Positions 16,159 to 24,753 of a stretch of 64,000 nt of DNA are shown here, piece by piece. The position numbers and the translations under genes were made by a program. A model generated the notes under the pieces. The model made no database searches, was not told where the DNA came from, and saw only the letters and a list, made by a program, of their open reading frames with translations. The stretch is taken from assembly GCF_900143625.1 (NCBI RefSeq), contig NZ_FRFF01000084.1, positions 54,013 to 118,012 of the forward strand, in the 5' to 3' direction. Source of the stretch: Nocardiopsis sp. JB363. Lineage in GTDB: Bacteria > Actinomycetota > Actinomycetes > Streptosporangiales > Streptosporangiaceae. Within the stretch, counting starts at the first letter, position 1. Each line of letters begins with the position of its first letter.

Positions 16159-17109
16159 ATGCGATCGCCCGGACCCACCAGACGGGCCGCCCTCCTGGGC
16201 GGTCTCGGTGCCCTCTCCATCGCGACCGTGAGCGGTTGCACGAACGACCCCGCCCCGGAGATCGGTCGGATCGTCGTCGCCACCGGTCCCCCCGGGGCCG
16301 TCTACCGCGAGATCGGCGCGGCTCTCGCGCGACTCTTGGACGAACACCTGCCCGATCAGGAACTCGTCGCCGTCGAAACGGGTGCCTCCCACGACAACCT
16401 GCACCTGTTGGACGACGGACAGGCCCACCTCGGCCTCGCCAACCTCGACTCCATACTCGCCACCGACATCGCCACGGAGGAGTCGGCGATCAGCGCGGTG
16501 GGAAGGCTCTTCGACAGCTTCGTTCACTTGGCCGTCCGCGACGACTCCCCCGTGCGGTCGCTCTCCGACATCGAGGGGCTGAGGGTCTCCCTGGGCACGG
16601 TCAACTCCGGCACCGAGTTCACCGCCGAGGAGATCCTGGAGGTGACCGGGGTGCGGCCCCGGGAAGTACGGCTCGACCAGGCCGCATCCGCCGCCGCCCT
16701 CGACTCGGGGGAGATCGACGCGATGTTCTCCCTGACGGGGCTCCCCACGCCCGCCATCGCCGACCTCGCCGGGGAACGCACCCTGCGGCTGGTCGACCTG
16801 GCCGACACCGCCGACGCGATGGTCAGCGTGTACCCGGAGTCGTACTTCCCGGCGACCATCCCCGCCACCACCTACAGCGGGATTCCGGCCTGCCCCACCA
16901 TGTCCATCCCCAACCTGCTCCTGTGCCGCCGGGACCTGCCGGACGAACTCGTTCGTCGGGTGACCGAAACGGTGTACACCGGGGCGTCGGTCCTGGCCGA
17001 ACAGCGCCCGGAAGCCGCCCAGATCAACGTGCGCACCGGGATCTCCACCGGCATCGTGCCCCTGCATCCCGGGGCGGAGCAGTGGTATCGGGAGAGCAAG
17101 CCCGCTTAG
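16159..17109 (+). CDS. TAXI-family solute-binding lipoprotein
   Basis: The 316-aa exported lipoprotein has a twin-arginine-like start (TRRAALLGGLGAL) and lipobox VSGC. The mature part has the TAXI-type opening GRIVVATGPPGAVYREIGAAL and NSGTEFTAEEIL. TAXI proteins normally deliver substrates (glutamate, dicarboxylates, others) to a TRAP membrane permease, but no DctM/TRAP gene lies here. Its neighbours are a DASS transporter (divergent) and a sensor kinase (convergent). It may therefore act as an extracellular ligand sensor, or feed a permease encoded elsewhere. The stop lies 34 bases from the convergent kinase gene end. Confidence 0.9.
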   Translation: MRSPGPTRRAALLGGLGALSIATVSGCTNDPAPEIGRIVVATGPPGAVYREIGAALARLLDEHLPDQELVAVETGASHDNLHLLDDGQAHLGLANLDSILATDIATEESAISAVGRLFDSFVHLAVRDDSPVRSLSDIEGLRVSLGTVNSGTEFTAEEILEVTGVRPREVRLDQAASAAALDSGEIDAMFSLTGLPTPAIADLAGERTLRLVDLADTADAMVSVYPESYFPATIPATTYSGIPACPTMSIPNLLLCRRDLPDELVRRVTETVYTGASVLAEQRPEAAQINVRTGISTGIVPLHPGAEQWYRESKPA

Positions 17110-17142
17110 TGTTCGGGCACAGGGTCAGGAACGAGTGCCAGG

Positions 17143-18612
17143 TCAGGAGCGGGGAGGCTCGCCGGCCTCGGCTTCGTCCTCGGTTTCGGTCTCCTTCGTC
17201 GGGTCGGCCGGCGGCAGGATGATGACCACCCCGAGCCCGTGGTGCACCACGTCGACCGCCTCATCGACCGGCCCATTGCTCAGACCATCGCCCAGGGTGA
17301 GCCGTCCCCCGGACTCCCGCACCAGGTCGGCGACGATCGCCAGGCCCAGTCCCGTCCCCTCGGTGTTCTGGTGACTCGGAGAGCGCCAGAACCGGCCCAG
17401 CGCGGCCTCACGTTCCTCCTCCGGCAACCCCGTACCGTTGTCGAGCACTCCGATCCGCACCTCTTCGGCGTCCTCGACCCGGATCTCGATCCGATCGCCG
17501 CCGGAAAGTCGCATGGCGTTGCTGAACAGCTCGTCGAGGATGCTGCCCAGACCACCCGCCGGAGCGTGCGCCCACACCTGTTCCGGCAGGTCGGTGGCGA
17601 CCTGGATGCCGCGCGACTCCCCCAGGGCACGCCACCTGGGCACTCGGGTCTCGACCAGGGCCGTCACCTCCACCGCCTCGGCGCCGGTGACGCTCTCCAA
17701 CCGGGTGGCGGCCAGCAGCGAGTTCAGCATCCGGTGCATCATCGTGGTCTCGTCGATCGCCACGGCGTGCGCCTCCCGCGCGTCCTCCCCCTTCAGGTAG
17801 GGCGCCAGGTTCTCCACCGACAGCCGAAGGCTCGCCAGGGGGTTGCGCAGCTGGTGGGAGGCCTCGGAGACGAACGCGCGCTGCCGTTCCAGGGCCCGGC
17901 GCACCACGTCGACCATGGTGTTGAAGGAGTCGGTGAGCCTGCGCAGCTCGGGTGGGCCGCGCTCGGCGTCCACGTGCACGTCCAAGTCGCCGGCGGTCAC
18001 CGCGGTGGTGGCGTCGTCCAGCCGCCGGATCGGTTGCAGTACCCACCAGGACAGCGGCAACGACGCCGCCACCAACAGGGCCAGCGGAACCAGGCTGAGC
18101 AGGGCCATCCAGCCCCACGCGGTGAGGATGTCGGCGGCCAGCCCTTCGGTGGAGGAGACCAGCACCACGGCACCGGCGACCTCGCTGTCACGACCGATCG
18201 GTTCGGCCACCACCATCGGTTCGGAGATCCACGGCCACACGGTGGACGGCGGCTCCGGTCGTTCCCCGGCCAGGGCCGCGGTGATCCCCGCGCCCATGTC
18301 CACTTCCGTGACCAGGTCCCGCATCCGTTCCAGGTCCCCGGATCCGGTCACGACCTCACCGTCGGGGGCGACCACGACCACCGGGATCGCGTAGAGCTGC
18401 TCGTAGCGGTACATCTCCTGGGCCAGGGCGTTGTCCCGGTCGCTCTCCAACGCGGTGCGCGCGAGCGCGGCGAAACGACCGGCGTCCCCCAACCGGTCGA
18501 CGTACACCTCCTGGGTCTCCTGCTGGGCGATCACCGCGCCCAGAGGCGTGACGATGGCCGCGACCAGCACGAACGCCGCCGGCAACAGGATCGTCAGCAG
18601 ACGCCGGAGCAT
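17143..18612 (-). CDS. Sensor histidine kinase (TctE-like)
   Basis: The 489-aa kinase has an N-terminal helix (~3-30), an extracytoplasmic domain of ~135 residues, a second helix (~165-190), a HAMP domain (QPIRRLDDATTAVTAGDLDV), a HisKA box with phospho-accepting His253 (EASHQLRNPLA), and a catalytic domain with N-box (DELFSNAMRLS), G1 (LDNGTGLP) and G2 (GTGLGLAI). The asparagine-poor N-box is a mild deviation. The C-terminus is an acidic tail. It presumably senses the substrate of the neighbouring transporters outside the membrane and phosphorylates the response regulator encoded 3 bases upstream. Confidence 0.93.
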   Translation of the reverse strand: MLRRLLTILLPAAFVLVAAIVTPLGAVIAQQETQEVYVDRLGDAGRFAALARTALESDRDNALAQEMYRYEQLYAIPVVVVAPDGEVVTGSGDLERMRDLVTEVDMGAGITAALAGERPEPPSTVWPWISEPMVVAEPIGRDSEVAGAVVLVSSTEGLAADILTAWGWMALLSLVPLALLVAASLPLSWWVLQPIRRLDDATTAVTAGDLDVHVDAERGPPELRRLTDSFNTMVDVVRRALERQRAFVSEASHQLRNPLASLRLSVENLAPYLKGEDAREAHAVAIDETTMMHRMLNSLLAATRLESVTGAEAVEVTALVETRVPRWRALGESRGIQVATDLPEQVWAHAPAGGLGSILDELFSNAMRLSGGDRIEIRVEDAEEVRIGVLDNGTGLPEEEREAALGRFWRSPSHQNTEGTGLGLAIVADLVRESGGRLTLGDGLSNGPVDEAVDVVHHGLGVVIILPPADPTKETETEDEAEAGEPPRS

Positions 18613-18615
18613 GGG

Positions 18616-19284
18616 TCAGCCCCCGTCGAGCACGTAGCCGACCCCGCGCACCGTACGGATGTGCACGGCGTCTCCGACCTTGCCCCGCAGCGAGGCGATG
18701 TGGGTGTCCAGGGTGCGCGAGGAGGCCTCCCAGGCAGCGCCCCACACCTGGTCGAGGATCTGGTCCCGGGCCACCACGTTCGGCGCGCGAAAGACCAACA
18801 GGCTGAGGAGGTCGAACTCCTTGCGCGTCAGTTGCAGGGGTTCGCCGCCGAGCCTGGCTCCCCGGGAGTTGACGTCGATGACCAGGTCGCCGACTCGCAG
18901 CGGTGGGTCCTCGGGCTCGGGTTCGGCCCGCGCCGACCGGGTGCGTCGTAGTACCGCGTCGATCCGGGCGAGGAGTTCGGCCACCCCGAAGGGCTTGACC
19001 ACGTAGTCGTCGGCTCCGGCACGAAGGCCTCGAACCCGGTCGCGTTCCTCGCTGCGCGCCGTCACCGCGATGATCGCGGTCTGGGGTCGTTGCCGCAGGC
19101 GACGGAGCAGGTCGATGCCGTCGGCGTCGGGGAGTCCGAGGTCGAGCAGGACGACGTCCGCGGGTGGTGCGGTGAGCGCCCGCTCCGCGGTGGCCACCCG
19201 TTGAACGTCGAAGGAGGCGGAGCGCAGCGCGGTCACCAGCCCGCGTGCCACCCGGTCATCGTCCTCGACCACGAGAATGCGCAT
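18616..19284 (-). CDS. OmpR-family response regulator
   Basis: The 222-aa protein has a receiver domain with the acidic pocket (VEDDD at 7-10), phospho-acceptor Asp48 (LLDLGLPDADG), Thr in VTARS and Lys in VVKPF, then a winged-helix DNA-binding domain (LTRKEFDLLSLL; DTHIASLRGKVG; RTVRGVGYVLDGG). It is the first gene of a two-gene operon with the sensor kinase. The tctD-tctE-like arrangement beside a TAXI protein and a DASS transporter makes control of carboxylate uptake the simplest reading. Confidence 0.95.
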   Translation of the reverse strand: MRILVVEDDDRVARGLVTALRSASFDVQRVATAERALTAPPADVVLLDLGLPDADGIDLLRRLRQRPQTAIIAVTARSEERDRVRGLRAGADDYVVKPFGVAELLARIDAVLRRTRSARAEPEPEDPPLRVGDLVIDVNSRGARLGGEPLQLTRKEFDLLSLLVFRAPNVVARDQILDQVWGAAWEASSRTLDTHIASLRGKVGDAVHIRTVRGVGYVLDGG

Positions 19285-19286
19285 GG

Positions 19287-20058
19287 CTAGCCATAGTAGG
19301 CAGTACTGAGCACGAGCGGCCCCCTCCCCACGCCCTCACCCCCGCCGAGGGATGTGGCGAACCGCGTCAGGAAGCAACTTTTCCAGGTCGGGAACCCTAT
19401 AGTCTCCCGAAGGAAGTCCGGTTGTTCAGCGAGCCGGGATCCGGCGTGGGGGAAGACCCCACGCAGCTCTGCTTCACCCATGCCGACACCGTTGTCGATG
19501 CGGTCCACGTAGGCGCGGCCGTCGTCGTCCACACCCTGGCGGTCTCCGCGGTCTCCTGCAACCGCACGAGATCAACAGGATGGGGGATCGCCGGGTGTTC
19601 AAGGATCCGTCTCCGGCGGGGATACCGCTTCCGAGGACGTCCCGAACCCCAGGGCCAGGATCAGACCCAGCCACCGCTCTCGTAGCTGTTGCGCACCCTC
19701 GACAGGTACGTACTCGTCCTCACGCAACCCTTCGAGATATGCGGGGTTACAGACCCCAGGTCCCAGGCGCAGACTGTGCAGGAAGTGCTTGACCCGGCCG
19801 GTTTTCCACAGCCTGTGGAAAAGTTCTGGCGCAGACCACCCAGGGATCACGTTCCGGCTCGGGTCCAGCCTCGGTCCCCGAGTTGAGGATGACCTGCTCG
19901 ATGTCCCTCACCTGGATCAGCGAGGCCCCTCCCGCACGTCTCTCGCCGCGTTGTTCGTCTCGTGCCGATCCGTCACGCCTGGCCCCGCTCTCCCTGGTTC
20001 CTGGGCACGAGGCTAGAAGAGAAACCCCTTCGGGAGAATGGATCCGAGAAAACAACAA
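19287..20058 (-). pseudogene. Decayed GHKL-ATPase (Hsp90-like) gene remnant
   Basis: One minus-strand piece (about 19430-19525) encodes DDDGRAYVDRIDNGVGMGEA and continues ELRGVFPHAGSRLAEQPDFLRE. DNGVGM is the G1 ATP-lid box of the Hsp90/GHKL fold. A second piece upstream, in another frame (19599-19850), encodes the peptide LRLGPGVCNPAYLEG and then QQLRERWLGLILALGFG, and a third starts near 19925 (LIQVRDIEQVILNSG). Stops and frame changes separate them, there is no N-box or C-terminal half, and codon use is irregular. The region is best read as the remains of a larger ATPase gene. The order and extent of the pieces are uncertain. Confidence 0.45.
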
Positions 20059-20089
20059 CGGCCGCCCAACGTCGTTGGTGGGCGGCCGT
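20058..20089 (-). terminator. Intrinsic terminator of the doxX gene
   Basis: A perfect 11-bp stem ACGGCCGCCCA / TGGGCGGCCGT, read on the minus strand, is followed by TTGTTGTTTTC, 14 bases after the DoxX stop. Confidence 0.88.
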
Positions 20090-20102
20090 GTCGAAAGGAG
20101 GA

Positions 20103-20549
20103 TCAGGCGGCGTGCACGGCTTCCTTCTCCTCCGAGCGGACACGGCGACGACCCCAGGGCATCATGCTGTCGACGGCGAAGCGGCCACCGGCGAAGCCCA
20201 GGGCCAGCGCGGCGACGGCCAGGACCAGCACCATCTCGAAGCCGCCGACCAGCGGGTCACCGACGTGGGCGAAGAAGTAGGCGCTGCCCATCATGAGCGC
20301 CAGGAGCACCCCGGCGACGGGCAGGGCGAACCCGATGAGGAGCGCCGCCCCCGCCCCGACCTCGATGCCCGCGCCCAGCAGGGCGGCGAACTGTGGGAAG
20401 GGGATGCCCATCGCTTCGAAACCCGCGGCGGTGCCCTGGAGGTCGGTGGCTTTGGGCAGCCCATGGGCGATGAAGACGACACCGACGACGACGCGCGCGA
20501 GCAGGGCGGTCAGGTCGCTGATCCGGTTTTTGGGTGTCTGTTCGATCAT
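20103..20549 (-). CDS. DoxX-family membrane protein
   Basis: The 148-aa protein has four hydrophobic segments and the DoxX signature ALLARVVVGVVFIAHGLPKA near the N-terminus, then GFEAMGIPFPQFAALLGAGIE. DoxX proteins are inner-membrane proteins linked to thiosulfate:quinone oxidation or, in mycobacteria, to thiol-stress complexes; many have no assigned role. The ATG at 20549 has AGGA upstream. It lies downstream of a MarR gene on the same strand, which may control it. Confidence 0.9.
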   Translation of the reverse strand: MIEQTPKNRISDLTALLARVVVGVVFIAHGLPKATDLQGTAAGFEAMGIPFPQFAALLGAGIEVGAGAALLIGFALPVAGVLLALMMGSAYFFAHVGDPLVGGFEMVLVLAVAALALGFAGGRFAVDSMMPWGRRRVRSEEKEAVHAA

Positions 20550-20615
20550 GGTGCGTTCCTGTTCTGTGAGCGGGTGTCCCGGTGGTCGAGATCGGTGTCC
20601 GGTTCCAACACTTGA

Positions 20616-20697
20616 GATCACAACCTTTTGCCGGGAAACAACAGGGTAATACGTATCCGGCCGCGCACATAGCGTGCTCGCCGGAGAAGTTGTGATC
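20616..20697. promoter_or_regulatory. Widely spaced inverted 9-bp sites upstream of doxX
   Basis: GATCACAAC (20616-20624) and its exact reverse complement GTTGTGATC (20689-20697) flank the probable doxX promoter region with 64 bases between. Such a pair could let a dimeric regulator, for example the MarR protein encoded just upstream, loop or bind two half-sites. Evidence is sequence symmetry only. Confidence 0.35.
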
Positions 20698-20739
20698 CTC
20701 ACACGACCGCCCTGCTCAGGGCAGATAACAGAATCCGGC

Positions 20740-21246
20740 TCAGTTCCGGGTCTCCATACCCTTCGGGTCCGAGTACCGAGGCTCTTCGTCGTGGGGATCC
20801 AGCGAACCCAACATCGCCTCGGAGATCTCCCTCAGCTGCCCTACCTGCTCTCGGGTGAGCACGTCGAACACCAGGCGTCGCACCTCACGCACGTGCCCGG
20901 AGGCCGCCTCCCGCAACGTCTCCATCCCCTTGTCGGTGAGTTCGACGAGGGTCGTGCGCCGGTCCCCCGGGCGTTTGAAGCGGCGGATCATCTCCTCCGC
21001 CTCCAGGCGCGCGGCGGCGTGCGACAACCGGCTGGGCGAGGAGCGCAGCAGACGGGCCAGGCGCGTCATCGTCAGCTCCCGGCCCGGGGCCTCGGAGAGC
21101 ATCGCGAGGATCTGGTAATAGGCGTGCGGCATCCCGGAGTCGTACCTGAGCTGGCGGTCCAGCGCCCCGTCCAGCAAGTGGACGGCCATGAGGAAGGTGC
21201 GCCAGGTCCGTTGCTCGTCATCGTCGAGCCACCGTGTCTCGGTCAT
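20740..21246 (-). CDS. MarR-family transcriptional regulator
   Basis: The 168-aa winged-helix protein has the segment LTMTRLARLLRSSPSRLSHA as recognition region, then AARLEAEEMIRR and the wing FKRPGDRRTTLVELTDKG, all typical of MarR. The family represses stress and efflux genes and releases DNA on binding phenolic ligands or on oxidation of cysteines; no Cys is present here, so a ligand is more likely. The ATG at 21246 is preferred over an upstream frame start that would add about 38 low-complexity residues. It is followed on the same strand by doxX. Confidence 0.93.
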   Translation of the reverse strand: MTETRWLDDDEQRTWRTFLMAVHLLDGALDRQLRYDSGMPHAYYQILAMLSEAPGRELTMTRLARLLRSSPSRLSHAAARLEAEEMIRRFKRPGDRRTTLVELTDKGMETLREAASGHVREVRRLVFDVLTREQVGQLREISEAMLGSLDPHDEEPRYSDPKGMETRN

Positions 21247-21435
21247 CGGACCCGAACCCTCCGCACTACTCGAACGCTCGATCGTGCCACCGCGCCACCG
21301 GAGCCGGCCGGGACCACTGGTCTGGTCCAGGCCAGGGCGATCCTCATCGTCTCCGTGCACTGGAGGACGCTCCTCTCACCCTTGGAGCCACGGCCGATCA
21401 CACCCCGCTGACTATGGCTTCCGGGGCTTTCCGCA

Positions 21436-21455
21436 ACGTTACTACGACGTAACGT
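21436..21455. promoter_or_regulatory. 20-bp palindrome upstream of the marR gene
   Basis: ACGTTAC-TACGAC-GTAACGT has perfect 7-bp arms and lies 190 bases upstream of the MarR start and 221 bases upstream of the divergent NADAR gene. Size and symmetry fit a MarR- or TetR-type operator. The remainder of the 21247-21675 gap shows nothing else. Confidence 0.45.
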
Positions 21456-21675
21456 GCGACAGCCCGGGCACGCCTGAACCCGTCACACGCGTACCCGGAT
21501 TCGTGACCGGTCCAGGTGCCACGGCCCACCGGCGGCCCCGCCCTCGGATATCCCGCGCAAACTCACCGAACAGTCCTTTTCGTTCGACCGAACGGGCTGT
21601 CTTCCCAGCGCACAAAGCCATCAAACACACGAAAAGGTCTACCGACCCCGGCCCGGTTCTGGGAGACTCCCCAGC

Positions 21676-22251
21676 ATGACGGGCACACGCAACCCTGCCG
21701 AAGCAAGGACCGTGGAGGATCTGCTCCGTATCGACGGACGGATCAAGTACGTGTATTTCTGGGGCCATGAGCCATCACCTGACGGAGTCACGGCCACCAG
21801 CCTCTCCCAGTGGTGGTCGGCCGACTTCACCATCGACGGACTCACCTACCGCACCGCCGAGCACTTCATGATGGCCGAGAAGGCACGGCTGTTCGGCGAC
21901 ACCGAGACCGCCGAACGGATCATCGCCGCCGCACACCCCGAACAGGCCAAGGAACTCGGCCGCGAGGTCCGGGACTTCGACGAGGAGACCTGGGAGCGGG
22001 AACGCTTCGAGATCGTCGTTCGAGGCAACCTCGCCAAGTTCGGTCAGAACGAGGACCTGCTGGAGTTCCTCCTCGGCACGAAGGAACGGGTCCTGGTCGA
22101 GGCCAGTCCCCACGACCGCGTGTGGGGGATCGGGATGGGCTGGGATGACGAGAACGCGGAACGCCCCCGGCATTGGCGGGGACGCAACCTGCTGGGCTTC
22201 GCGTTGATGGAGGCCCGTGCCCGACTAGCCGCCGAACGCACCGCCGCCTGA
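21676..22251 (+). CDS. NADAR-domain protein (YbiA-like)
   Basis: The 191-aa single-domain protein shows the NADAR hallmarks FWGHEPS, LSQWW, TYRTAEHFMMAEKARLFGD, the acidic WERERFEIVVRGNLAKF region, LVEASPHDRVWGIG and a terminal WRGRNLLGFALME. Characterised members are N-glycosidases: YbiA-type enzymes hydrolyse reactive riboflavin-pathway intermediates, and others remove ADP-ribose from guanine or act on NAD-derived molecules. No partner such as DarT or a riboflavin gene is adjacent, so housekeeping damage control is the default reading. Divergent from marR. Confidence 0.93.
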   Translation: MTGTRNPAEARTVEDLLRIDGRIKYVYFWGHEPSPDGVTATSLSQWWSADFTIDGLTYRTAEHFMMAEKARLFGDTETAERIIAAAHPEQAKELGREVRDFDEETWERERFEIVVRGNLAKFGQNEDLLEFLLGTKERVLVEASPHDRVWGIGMGWDDENAERPRHWRGRNLLGFALMEARARLAAERTAA

Positions 22252-22284
22252 ACCCATCTCCTTGAGCGACATCCACCGCCGAAT

Positions 22285-22309
22285 GGCCCGGAGGGTCCCC
22301 CTCCGGGCC
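22285..22309 (+). terminator. Terminator after the NADAR gene
   Basis: A perfect 11-bp stem GGCCCGGAGGG / CCCTCCGGGCC with a 3-base loop, followed by CGTTTCGT, lies 33 bases past the stop. Confidence 0.85.
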
Positions 22310-22507
22310 CGTTTCGTCCCTTAGGCCCCATCCCGATCGGCCGTTCTCCCCGATTTCACCCCGGGTCTGGCCGATCACCCTTCGACGCCCACCCCACCGG
22401 AGTAGAGTCCGAGCACGCGAACATCACGGTGCCCCGGCACCACGGCATGTCGATCGGCCCCGGGACACCGTCCTCGCTTCTTCCAGGACCACACCCAGGG
22501 GATTCCC

Positions 22508-22750
22508 ATGGCCTATTACCGCGTCCAACTCAGCGACGGCAGCAGTCACACCCTCCAGGCGGTGCGCATGCGGACCGACGTCCGCAGCCTCTACCTGGAG
22601 GAGCACGCGGCGGGCGACTGGCGCGAGGTGTTCAGCAACCCCATCACCGGGGTCGAGCGCGTCCAGCGCCGGTTCACCGAGAACGACGGCAGCTGGACCT
22701 GGCTCCAGGAACAGCTGCCCGCACCCGTGGGCGGCGTGCGCGCCTGGTGA
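22508..22750 (+). CDS. Small hypothetical protein, 80 aa
   Basis: The short cytosolic protein (YYRVQLSDGSSHTLQAVRM ... GSWTWLQEQLPAPVGG) has no signal peptide or membrane segment. Strong G/C third positions, a coherent beta-rich pattern (alternating hydrophobic residues) and GGGATT ahead of the ATG support a real gene. I do not recognise the family. It stands alone between two terminators and is convergent with the sugar ABC operon. Confidence 0.7.
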   Translation: MAYYRVQLSDGSSHTLQAVRMRTDVRSLYLEEHAAGDWREVFSNPITGVERVQRRFTENDGSWTWLQEQLPAPVGGVRAW

Positions 22751-22831
22751 CCGCCCCGCCGGAGGAACCCGCACCAGGGCAGGAGCCCCTGGCTCTCCGG
22801 GCCCGGCCGTCTTCGCGGCCGATAGTGGAGA

Positions 22832-22865
22832 GCGGGACCCCCGAAGGGCTCGTTCAGGGGCCCCG
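22832..22865 (-). terminator. Hairpin terminator of the sugar-uptake operon
   Basis: GCGGGACCCC pairs with GGGGCCCCGC apart from one mismatch. The loop is about 14 bases, and the hairpin lies just after the last permease gene on the minus strand. Confidence 0.6.
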
Positions 22866-22879
22866 CCGTTCGATACGGG

Positions 22880-23794
22880 TCAGCCCTTGACGGCGCCCGC
22901 GGTCATACCTCCGCGCCAGTAGCGCTGGAGGACGATGATGGCGATGATCAGCGGGATGACCGACAGCATGGAACCGGTCACGACCCGCATGTACATCTCG
23001 ATGTCCCGACCCTGGTAGGACTGCCAGGTCACCAGGCCCAGAGTGATCGGGTACAGCTCCTCGTCGGCGAGCATCACCAGCGGCAGGAAGAAGTTGTTCC
23101 AGATGCCCACCAGTTGGAAGAGGAACACCGTCACCAGTGCCGGCGCCATCATGCGCAGGCCCAGGCCGAAGAAGATGCGCCCCTCGCCCGCGCCTTCCAA
23201 GCGGGCCGCCTCGATGACCGAGTCGGGTACCGAGGCGTCGGCGTAGATCCGGCACAGGTACAGGCCGAACGGGGAGATGAGGCTGGGCAGCAGGACCGCC
23301 CAGTAGGTGTTGGCCAGCCCGATCTGGCTGAACAACAGGTACAGCGGCAGCGCGGTGGCGGCGGCCGGGACGAGCACCCCGCCCAAGACCATGCCGAACA
23401 CCAGTTCCCGGCCGCGGAAGTCGTACTTGGCCAGCGCGTACCCGGCGGCGGCCGCCAACAGCGTGGCCAGCAGGGCACCGAACACCGAGTAGAAGACGCT
23501 GTTGAGGGTCCAGCGCCAGAAGATGCCGTCGTGGTAGGTGAGGACGTCGGCGATGTTGCCCCACAGGGCGAACGTGTCACCCAGCAGGAACCCGTGCGTG
23601 TTGAACAGGTCCGAGGTGGTCTTGGTGGCCGCCACGAACACCCAGTACACGGGGAGGACGAAGTAGCACGTGGCGACCGCGAGGATCGCGGTGACCAGGA
23701 TCTTGGAGCGCAGCGGCGCACCGGTCGCGGTGCCCTTGCCCGCGGATCGGCCGGCGGGCCCGCCCTTACCGGTGGGGGTCTTGGTCGTGGTCAT
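22880..23794 (-). CDS. Sugar ABC transporter permease (MalG-like)
   Basis: The 304-aa protein has six hydrophobic segments. The cytoplasmic EAA loop (EAARLEGAGEGRIFFGLGL) touches the ATPase. It belongs to the CUT1 carbohydrate importers together with the next two genes. The ATG at 23794 overlaps the stop of the upstream permease as ATGA. No ATPase gene lies in the operon; in actinomycetes a shared MsiK-type ATPase usually energises such importers, which I infer here. Confidence 0.94.
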   Translation of the reverse strand: MTTTKTPTGKGGPAGRSAGKGTATGAPLRSKILVTAILAVATCYFVLPVYWVFVAATKTTSDLFNTHGFLLGDTFALWGNIADVLTYHDGIFWRWTLNSVFYSVFGALLATLLAAAAGYALAKYDFRGRELVFGMVLGGVLVPAAATALPLYLLFSQIGLANTYWAVLLPSLISPFGLYLCRIYADASVPDSVIEAARLEGAGEGRIFFGLGLRMMAPALVTVFLFQLVGIWNNFFLPLVMLADEELYPITLGLVTWQSYQGRDIEMYMRVVTGSMLSVIPLIIAIIVLQRYWRGGMTAGAVKG

Positions 23795-24753
23795 CGTTGC
23801 CGGTCCTTCCTGTTGACCGACCAGAGGAAGCCGAACGAGAGCACGAACGCGGTCAGCGCCACGATGACCGACTGGGCGGCGGCCACGTTGTAGTCGTTGT
23901 CGGTGAAGGCGGAGTTGTACGCCGCCATGTTGGGTGTGTAGGCGGAGTCGATGGTCGCGGTGAAGCCCGCGAGGATCTGTGGCTCGGCGAACAGTTGCAG
24001 GGTGCCGATGATCGAGAAGATCGTGGTCAGGACCAGGGCCGGCCGGATCAGCGGCAACTGGACGTGCCGGGCCAGTTGGAAGGGGCCCGCCCCGTCGATC
24101 CGCGCGGACTCGTACAGCTCGCTGGGGATCGTCTTCAGCTGGGCGATGAGGATCAACATGTTGTAGCCGATGAACAGCCACGTGATGATGTTGGCGATCG
24201 ACCACAGGACCGTGCCGTCGCCGAGCGGGTCGAGCTCGATGCCGACCAGGCCGGCCACGTCCACGATCGGGGACAGGCCGGGCACGTACAGGAAGCCCCA
24301 GAGCAGGGTGGCGACCACGCCGGGGACGCCGTAGGGCATGAAGTACATCGCCCGGAAGAAGCCCGGCCACTTCGCGGAGGCCGATTCCAGGAGCAGTGCC
24401 AGGGCCAGGGCGAACCCCAGCATGACCGGCACCTGGATGATGCCGAAGAGCAGCACCCGACCGATGGAGTCCACGAACGCGTCCTGGTCGAGTGCCCGGG
24501 CGTAGTTGCCGAAGCCGGCGAAGACCGACTCGCGGTCCAGTTCACCGAAGAGTCCGTGCCGTCGGACCTGGACGAAGCTCTGGTGGACCGCGTACAGGAT
24601 CGGCAGGACGAAGCAGAGCACGAACAGGCCGAGGAAGGGTGCGAGGAACCCCCAAGGGGTGAGGGCACCCGCCTTGAACCGGCGCTTGGGCGGCGGCCCC
24701 GACCGGCGTTCGGGGCGCGTGGGGTCGGAGTGGGGCCTGGTCGTCGTGGTCAT
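23791..24753 (-). CDS. Sugar ABC transporter permease (MalF-like)
   Basis: The 320-aa, six-helix permease carries the EAA-type loop ESARIDGAGPFQLARHVQLP and an N-terminal extension of ~35 basic residues. It pairs with the MalG-like subunit to form the membrane channel of a CUT1 importer. Its ATG overlaps the binding-protein stop as ATGA, so the three transporter genes are coupled. Confidence 0.94.
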   Translation of the reverse strand: MTTTTRPHSDPTRPERRSGPPPKRRFKAGALTPWGFLAPFLGLFVLCFVLPILYAVHQSFVQVRRHGLFGELDRESVFAGFGNYARALDQDAFVDSIGRVLLFGIIQVPVMLGFALALALLLESASAKWPGFFRAMYFMPYGVPGVVATLLWGFLYVPGLSPIVDVAGLVGIELDPLGDGTVLWSIANIITWLFIGYNMLILIAQLKTIPSELYESARIDGAGPFQLARHVQLPLIRPALVLTTIFSIIGTLQLFAEPQILAGFTATIDSAYTPNMAAYNSAFTDNDYNVAAAQSVIVALTAFVLSFGFLWSVNRKDRQR

